DNA of 64,000 nucleotides from Phytoseiulus persimilis (lineage: Eukaryota; Arthropoda; Arachnida; Mesostigmata; Phytoseiidae), in the NCBI GenBank assembly GCA_037576195.1, contig CM075102.1:38808745-38872744 (forward strand), written 5' to 3'. Positions 62,963-64,000 of the stretch are shown piece by piece. The notes below the pieces were generated by a model. That model ran no database searches. It had not been told where the DNA came from and saw only the letters and a list, made by a program, of their open reading frames with translations. A program made the translations under genes and the position numbers. The number at the start of each line of letters is the position of its first letter. The first letter of the stretch is position 1.

Positions 62963-64000
62963 CTATTTACCCAGATGCTGAGCATGATTCGTTCGATTGA
63001 AATGCGCGAACATCTTATTCCTCGAGGGGAACTCCGCTCCACAAGTGGCGCACTTATTTTCGTGAGGTGGTACTTCTTCGGCTTTTCGAGATTTCCTCTT
63101 CGCTTCCTTGGCTTTGTGCCCTTTCAACTTCACCGGGGGCGCGGGGCCAGGAGAGGCCTTATCTCTGGAAAAACCATTCTTCAGTTTAGGACTCGATGCT
63201 GAGACCCTGACCGGGAAGATGTTCGAGGAGCAGATCATACGACAAGAATGCTTCGCAGCGGGACTGACCTCGGTTGAAGCTCCGGAACCTCATCTATCAC
63301 GGGCGGGATGCTTTCTCCCTCGGTAGTTTCTTTTTTTCTAGCTTCCTTCTTCCTCGCCGCAAGTTTCTTCTTGATTCGATCTTTGTTTTTCACGTTGGTC
63401 GTGAAATCATCGTCCTCATCGCTCTCGACATGTAATTTGAAATCATGGACAGCTGTCAAAGAGAGAGCGAACATCAATGTATGACCACACTTCATGCTCG
63501 AGGAACTGATATGCTACCGACCGGAATCGGATCGGGGTCCCTCACCCTCGGCTTCGCTTTCACTGAGACGCGCAAGAAGAGGTTGCTTCTTTTTGTTCTT
63601 CCGCTTGTCCTTCGATTTCTTCTTCTGGACAACTTCGTCATCGATCGATGAGTCCTGGAGGGAGATGCAGAAACTAGGTTTGGTAAACGTTCGAGTGGAT
63701 GGAGCGTGCTGGGCAAGTGAACACGGGACTGAACGCCGTGTAATCGCTCACACTCAGATGTTCGACAACTCTGGATTCTGCTCCTGGAGCTGTATCGCCT
63801 GATAGTTGAGCTTCCTCTCCTGTTCGATGCTGGATCTCGCTCTCGTGCTCCCCTTTTCCGTCGGATCCCTCGTCTTGAAAGTATTCTTCGTCTTCTCGCA
63901 TCTGCTGTTTAACCAGTTCTTCGTTCTGTTTATGTTTCTTCGAGCGTACGTGGTTTTCGAATCTGCTCGATCAAAATATGCGTCAGGAACGACGTTCAGA
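62963..64000 (-). CDS. DNAJC21: DnaJ homologue subfamily C member 21, C-terminal part (partial)
   Basis: Four exons are in the window: 63752-63962, 63546-63654, 63269-63452 and 62963-63164, encoding the last ~234 residues; the rest, with the J domain, lies beyond 64000, and 63963-64000 is intron. The first exon begins inside a U1-type C2H2 zinc finger (FENHVRSKKHKQNEELVKQQ) and goes on into an acidic region. Next are lysine-rich stretches (DDEVVQKKKSKDKRKNKKKQ) and acidic ones (LHVESDEDDDFTT). The last exon ends with a second zinc finger, CATCGAEFPSRNK with MFAHFNRTNH, in the C-x2-C-x12-H-x5-H spacing, as at the end of human DNAJC21. DNAJC21 (yeast Jjj1) works with HSP70 in release and recycling of 60S ribosome maturation factors in the cytosol. 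The first exon uses donor GTGAGC; others are GTGAGG and GTCAGT. Confidence 0.92.

Noticed and set aside
1..64000. CRISPR arrays, operons and ribosome-binding sites
   Set aside because: The split genes, poly(A) signals and DHX16/DNAJC21 content show eukaryotic nuclear DNA; no regularly spaced repeats were seen.

Overview
The window reads as animal nuclear DNA. Genes are split by short GT-AG introns, mostly 60-150 nt, stops are followed by AATAAA signals, and two small genes have TATA boxes. Base composition is near 50% GC. The ABC transporters have the nucleotide-binding domain first and match best the ABCH type (Drosophila CG9990-like, also labelled 'ABCG23-like'), which is typical of arthropods. 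An arthropod, perhaps a mite or other chelicerate, is my inference; no marker gene fixes the species. Every gene I can support lies on the minus strand.

Layout. (1) At 4.0-10.8 kb, two tandem five-exon genes encode 147- and 148-residue secreted precursors. Acidic segments alternate with lysine/arginine-rich amphipathic segments that resemble the N-terminal half of cecropins. A dead third copy lies at 13.9-14.2 kb. Each live gene has a TATA box 55 bp before its ATG, a 16-nt microexon and an AATAAA. (2) Two copies of a ~0.2 kb terminal-inverted-repeat element (2963-3190 and 11854-12057) sit around this cluster; the second has an 8-bp target duplication, pointing to a hAT-type MITE. (3) At 17.3-28.8 kb there is an intact seven-exon ABC half-transporter with a 6.1 kb intron. 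(4) At 42.9-47.1 kb its paralogue has the same exon plan but two single-base frameshifts, a GC donor and several weakened GT donors, so it looks like a decaying duplicate. A ~0.3 kb repeat with a CRE-like and an FTZ-F1-like site occurs at 40.2 and 50.0 kb. (5) At 55.2-56.3 kb a rotten LINE reverse-transcriptase fragment ends about 100 bp from the DHX16 stop codon. (6) At 56.4-64.0 kb come three conserved genes head to tail: DHX16 (complete, 1014 aa), a 197-aa neuronal-calcium-sensor-like protein with an acylation motif but degenerate EF-hands, and the 3' part of DNAJC21, which runs off the window.

Function. The small secreted precursors look like an expanding defence-peptide family (inference). 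The ABC pair is a membrane export/lipid-type half-transporter plus a failing copy. DHX16 acts in spliceosome activation and DNAJC21 in cytosolic 60S ribosome maturation. The remaining DNA, about half of the window, gave only short open frames; a few fragments with good splice sites are listed at low confidence. Exon borders were read by eye from splice signals and paralogue alignment and have no transcript support.
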